Of a stretch of DNA of 7,335 nt, positions 5,998 through 7,335 are shown piece after piece. Below the pieces are notes generated by a model. It was not told the origin of the DNA and did not search any database. It saw only the letters and a list, made by a program, of their open reading frames with translations. Source of the DNA: Spirochaetales bacterium (GTDB lineage: Bacteria; Spirochaetota; Spirochaetia; Sphaerochaetales; Sphaerochaetaceae); NCBI GenBank assembly GCA_017475725.1, contig JAFVFA010000033.1, positions 1-7,335 on the forward strand, written 5' to 3'. Numbering within the stretch: position 1 is the stretch's first letter; each line of letters opens with the position of its first letter. The translations under genes and the position numbers were made by a program.

Positions 5998-6663
5998 CAG
6001 CATCCCTGCAATTATCAGGCTCTGTCCAAGTATGTAAGTGCTCATCACAGTCATCTGCCCGAACAGAGGAAGGCGAACCATGCGCCTCATTATGCAGAAA
6101 TCCGAGAACGTGAACAGAGCGATTCCAACAAGAGAGAGCAAGGTGGCATAGACAGGCGAACCATGGCCCAATGTTGAGGCAATGCTCACAAAAACAGCCA
6201 TTAGACCAAAGGTATAGGGCATCAATTTCGGTGCATACTTTCTGGGGCCAAGGACCAGCTGTCTGAAGATCATGTACTGGAATGCAAGTGCCACGAATAC
6301 GGCCACAACCGCGGCTTTGGCCGAATGTCCAATATCAGCCTTTGCAAACCAGAGCGCATATGATATGTGGCCCACAAAGAAGCACAGCATGCCAAGGTAG
6401 AACATCTGCCTGCTCCTGTTCCTAGGGAACAGCAGGAAGATGTCCCCCAAGGTGTGGAAACCCAGAGCAAGCACAACAAGGATCTGGCTGTTCCGGCCCA
6501 TTGCCCCTTCCGGGAGGAACAGAAGGTACACTGCAAGCAGAAGCGGCATCAGAAAGGGTTTTGTGGCGGTGTAGACGCGCGAGTTCTTTCTCTTGATGTT
6601 GAAAAGACATAGAGCCACATCAAAGGCATAGAGCAGCAATGCGATGGCTTGTTTCATGCTCAT
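5980..6663 (-). CDS. YhhN/TMEM86-family membrane protein (lysoplasmalogenase-like)
   Basis: The product is a 227-residue integral membrane protein with about eight hydrophobic segments, roughly at 6-22, 36-52, 60-78, 86-108, 115-136, 148-165, 170-190 and 205-223. Family features visible are TKPFLMP (34-40), LGDIFLLFP (72-80, Asp74), FFVGHISYALW (95-105, His99), FSDFCIM (186-192, Asp188) and YILGQ (210-214). Characterised relatives, human TMEM86B and some bacterial YhhN proteins, hydrolyse the vinyl-ether bond of lysoplasmalogens. The Asp and His positions above match the conserved polar residues of that family. Plasmalogens occur mainly in anaerobes, which would suit this host; that is inference, and many YhhN proteins are uncharacterised. 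ATG 6663 is chosen over ATG 6657 because GGGAG lies seven bases upstream. It is convergent with the PIN toxin gene and divergent from hipB. It may act independently of both toxin modules. Confidence 0.85.
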   Translation of the reverse strand: MSMKQAIALLLYAFDVALCLFNIKRKNSRVYTATKPFLMPLLLAVYLLFLPEGAMGRNSQILVVLALGFHTLGDIFLLFPRNRSRQMFYLGMLCFFVGHISYALWFAKADIGHSAKAAVVAVFVALAFQYMIFRQLVLGPRKYAPKLMPYTFGLMAVFVSIASTLGHGSPVYATLLSLVGIALFTFSDFCIMRRMVRLPLFGQMTVMSTYILGQSLIIAGMLLMQKV

Positions 6664-6751
6664 ACAAAATCTCCCATCGAACTTCCCCAGGCAGTTTCCC
6701 TACCTAAAAGCTACAGCATGACGCAACATAGCGCAACAAATTTCTCTGGCA

Positions 6752-6765
6752 TTACCGCTCGGTAA
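6752..6765 (+). promoter_or_regulatory. hip operator 1 (distal)
   Basis: TTACCGCTCGGTAA is a 14-base palindrome, TTACCG-N2-CGGTAA, perfect apart from the central two bases. It is about 90 bp upstream of the predicted hipB transcription start and about 90 bp from the divergent membrane-protein start. A HipB-type dimer is the obvious candidate ligand, by analogy with the inverted-repeat operators of E. coli hipBA. Confidence 0.65.
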
Positions 6766-6791
6766 AAAAATAACGAGCAGTGCAATATTTT

Positions 6792-6805
6792 TTCCCTATC
6801 GGTAA
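6792..6805 (+). promoter_or_regulatory. hip operator 2 (degenerate, middle)
   Basis: TTCCCTATCGGTAA matches operator 1 at 11 of 14 positions: the right half-site is intact and the left one degenerate. Its centre is 40 bp from that of operator 1 and 39 bp from that of operator 3. The even spacing is what makes it credible as a third site. Confidence 0.5.
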
Positions 6806-6830
6806 TAAAGCCCATAATTTCAGTTTGTTT

Positions 6831-6844
6831 TTACCGCTCGGTAT
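6831..6844 (+). promoter_or_regulatory. hip operator 3, overlapping the hipB -10 box
   Basis: TTACCGCTCGGTAT repeats operator 1 in 13 of 14 positions. Its right end shares bases 6842-6844 with the -10 box TATGAT, so occupancy should block RNA polymerase directly. The core TACCGCTCGGTA is identical in operators 1 and 3. Confidence 0.68.
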
Positions 6845-6847
6845 GAT
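6842..6847 (+). promoter_or_regulatory. -10 box of the hip operon promoter
   Basis: TATGAT matches five of six consensus bases. No good -35 is found at 16-18 bases (best is TTCAGT at 6819-6824, three of six). The predicted start of transcription near 6854 is only five bases before the hipB ATG, so the leader is too short to hold a normal ribosome binding site. Confidence 0.55.
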
Positions 6848-6858
6848 ATCATGAAGAC

Positions 6859-7071
6859 ATGACAAGAATACTGAATACAGAGGAATTGGGGAAAGCAATA
6901 AAGGACAGGAGAAAGGCTCTGGGGATGACCCAGTCAGAGCTTGCCATGTACTGCAACACGGGAATCAGATTCATCTCGGATCTGGAGAGAGGAAAGCCCA
7001 CCATCCAGTTCAGCAAGGCCTTGGCGGTGCTTTCAATGCTTGCGCTGAATCTATACATCGGAGAACGCTGA
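6859..7071 (+). CDS. hipB: HipB-type helix-turn-helix repressor/antitoxin
   Basis: This is a 70-residue Xre/Cro-type DNA-binding protein. The helix-turn-helix runs through LGKAIKDRRKALGMTQSELA (10-29), and the recognition helix region is NTGIRFISDLERGK (33-46), with the family's typical SDLERGKPT. The C-terminal part (50-70) is a helix and short strand that in HipB relatives forms the dimer. In HipBA systems HipB binds the kinase and represses the operon, so the palindromes upstream are its likely targets. The ATG at 6859 is the only reasonable start: the ATG at 6851 meets a stop after three codons. No Shine-Dalgarno sequence precedes it. The stop codon shares its last A with the hipA ATG. 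It is shorter than E. coli HipB (88 residues) and has no visible C-terminal tail. Confidence 0.87.
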   Translation: MTRILNTEELGKAIKDRRKALGMTQSELAMYCNTGIRFISDLERGKPTIQFSKALAVLSMLALNLYIGER

Positions 7072-7335
7072 TGCAATTGAATGTGTACTACAAAGGTGTC
7101 CATATCGGCAAACTTGAGACGACTAAGGAAAGGGGGATCGTGTTCTCGTACACAGAACTAGCCCAAGCTCCGATCTCAATAAGCTTGAGAGACATCTCCA
7201 GAACCTATGCAGAGAAGGAATGCCTTCCCTTCTTCGAGGGATTGCTGCCAGAAGGAGAAATCAGAAGACAGATTGCATTCTTTGCACATGTATCCGCCTC
7301 CAGCACAATGAAGCTCCTGGAAGAATTCGGGGCAG
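7071..7335 (+). CDS. hipA: HipA N-terminal domain protein, partial (runs off right edge)
   Basis: The first 88 residues are present; the gene continues past 7335. They form the N-subdomain 1 of HipA-type Ser/Thr kinases: MQLNVYYKGVHIGKL (1-15) is the first hairpin, and FFEGLLPEGEIRRQIA (54-69) is the hallmark FxxLLPEG..R block. Full-length HipA phosphorylates a tRNA synthetase and induces dormancy. No kinase core is visible yet. GGAGA at 7060-7064 lies six bases before the ATG, and the ATG overlaps the hipB stop by one base, so the two are co-expressed. If a stop follows within a few tens of codons the protein would instead be the separate HipS subunit of a HipBST system. Codons such as CTA, TCA, ATA and AGA are frequent here, unlike in parC. 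Confidence 0.85.
   Translation, partial: MQLNVYYKGVHIGKLETTKERGIVFSYTELAQAPISISLRDISRTYAEKECLPFFEGLLPEGEIRRQIAFFAHVSASSTMKLLEEFGA

Larger units (their letters stand above)
6664..6858. other. AT-rich divergent intergenic region between yhhN-like gene and hipB
   Basis: These 195 bp hold the ribosome binding site of the membrane-protein gene near 6671-6675, three hipB operators and the hipB -10 box. No convincing promoter for the membrane-protein gene was found; the best candidate (TTGCGC 6736-6731, 17 bases, TAGCTT 6713-6708, minus strand) matches only three bases per box. The half nearer hipB is markedly more A/T-rich than the genes around it. No small gene is apparent. Confidence 0.6.

Noticed and set aside
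6708..6736. Possible promoter TTGCGC-17-TAGCTT for the membrane-protein gene
   Set aside because: Spacing is ideal but each box matches only three of six bases, which is not above what is expected by chance in an intergenic region.

Overview
The window is bacterial. It shows a housekeeping block on the minus strand, followed to the right by a short accessory block carrying two toxin-antitoxin modules. Promoters are of the classical TTGACA/TATAAT type and several genes have strong GGAGG ribosome binding sites. That argues against Bacteroidota, even though the ParE/ParC pair is of the Bacteroidota/spirochaete type. A gut- or sediment-associated spirochaete (Sphaerochaeta/Treponema-like) is my best guess, held with low confidence because no marker gene is present.

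Left to right: (1) bases 1-323, minus strand, the first 107 residues of an NADP-type hexameric glutamate dehydrogenase (GdhA), cut by the window edge, with its own promoter and a strong 5'-leader hairpin. (2) bases 505-5148, minus strand, an apparent operon parE - parC - RluA-type pseudouridine synthase. It encodes topoisomerase IV subunits B and A (11 bp apart) and then an RNA pseudouridine synthase whose start overlaps the end of parC. The only convincing promoter sits so close to the parE ATG that the mRNA should be leaderless or nearly so. (3) bases 5271-5978, plus strand, a Phd/YefM-type antitoxin and a PIN-domain toxin overlapping by ATGA. They are driven by a near-consensus promoter threaded through three TCGTAC repeats. 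(4) bases 5980-6663, minus strand, a YhhN/TMEM86-family membrane protein (lysoplasmalogenase-like), ending 1 bp from the toxin gene, with a hairpin spanning both stop codons. (5) bases 6752-7335, plus strand, a HipB-type repressor and the N-terminal part of a HipA-type protein. They are preceded by three copies of a TTACCG-N2-CGGTAA operator spaced 40 and 39 bp. The hipA gene runs off the right edge, so it cannot be told whether it is full-length HipA or the short HipS of a tripartite HipBST system.

The housekeeping genes show strong codon bias: parC has no TTA, CTA or TCA codon. The toxin-antitoxin genes use such codons, which fits recent acquisition or low expression. No CRISPR array, tRNA, rRNA or insertion sequence was seen. 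The most notable signals are regulatory: two compact multi-site operator arrays, two leaderless or near-leaderless starts, and one leader hairpin whose pairing works only on the transcribed strand.
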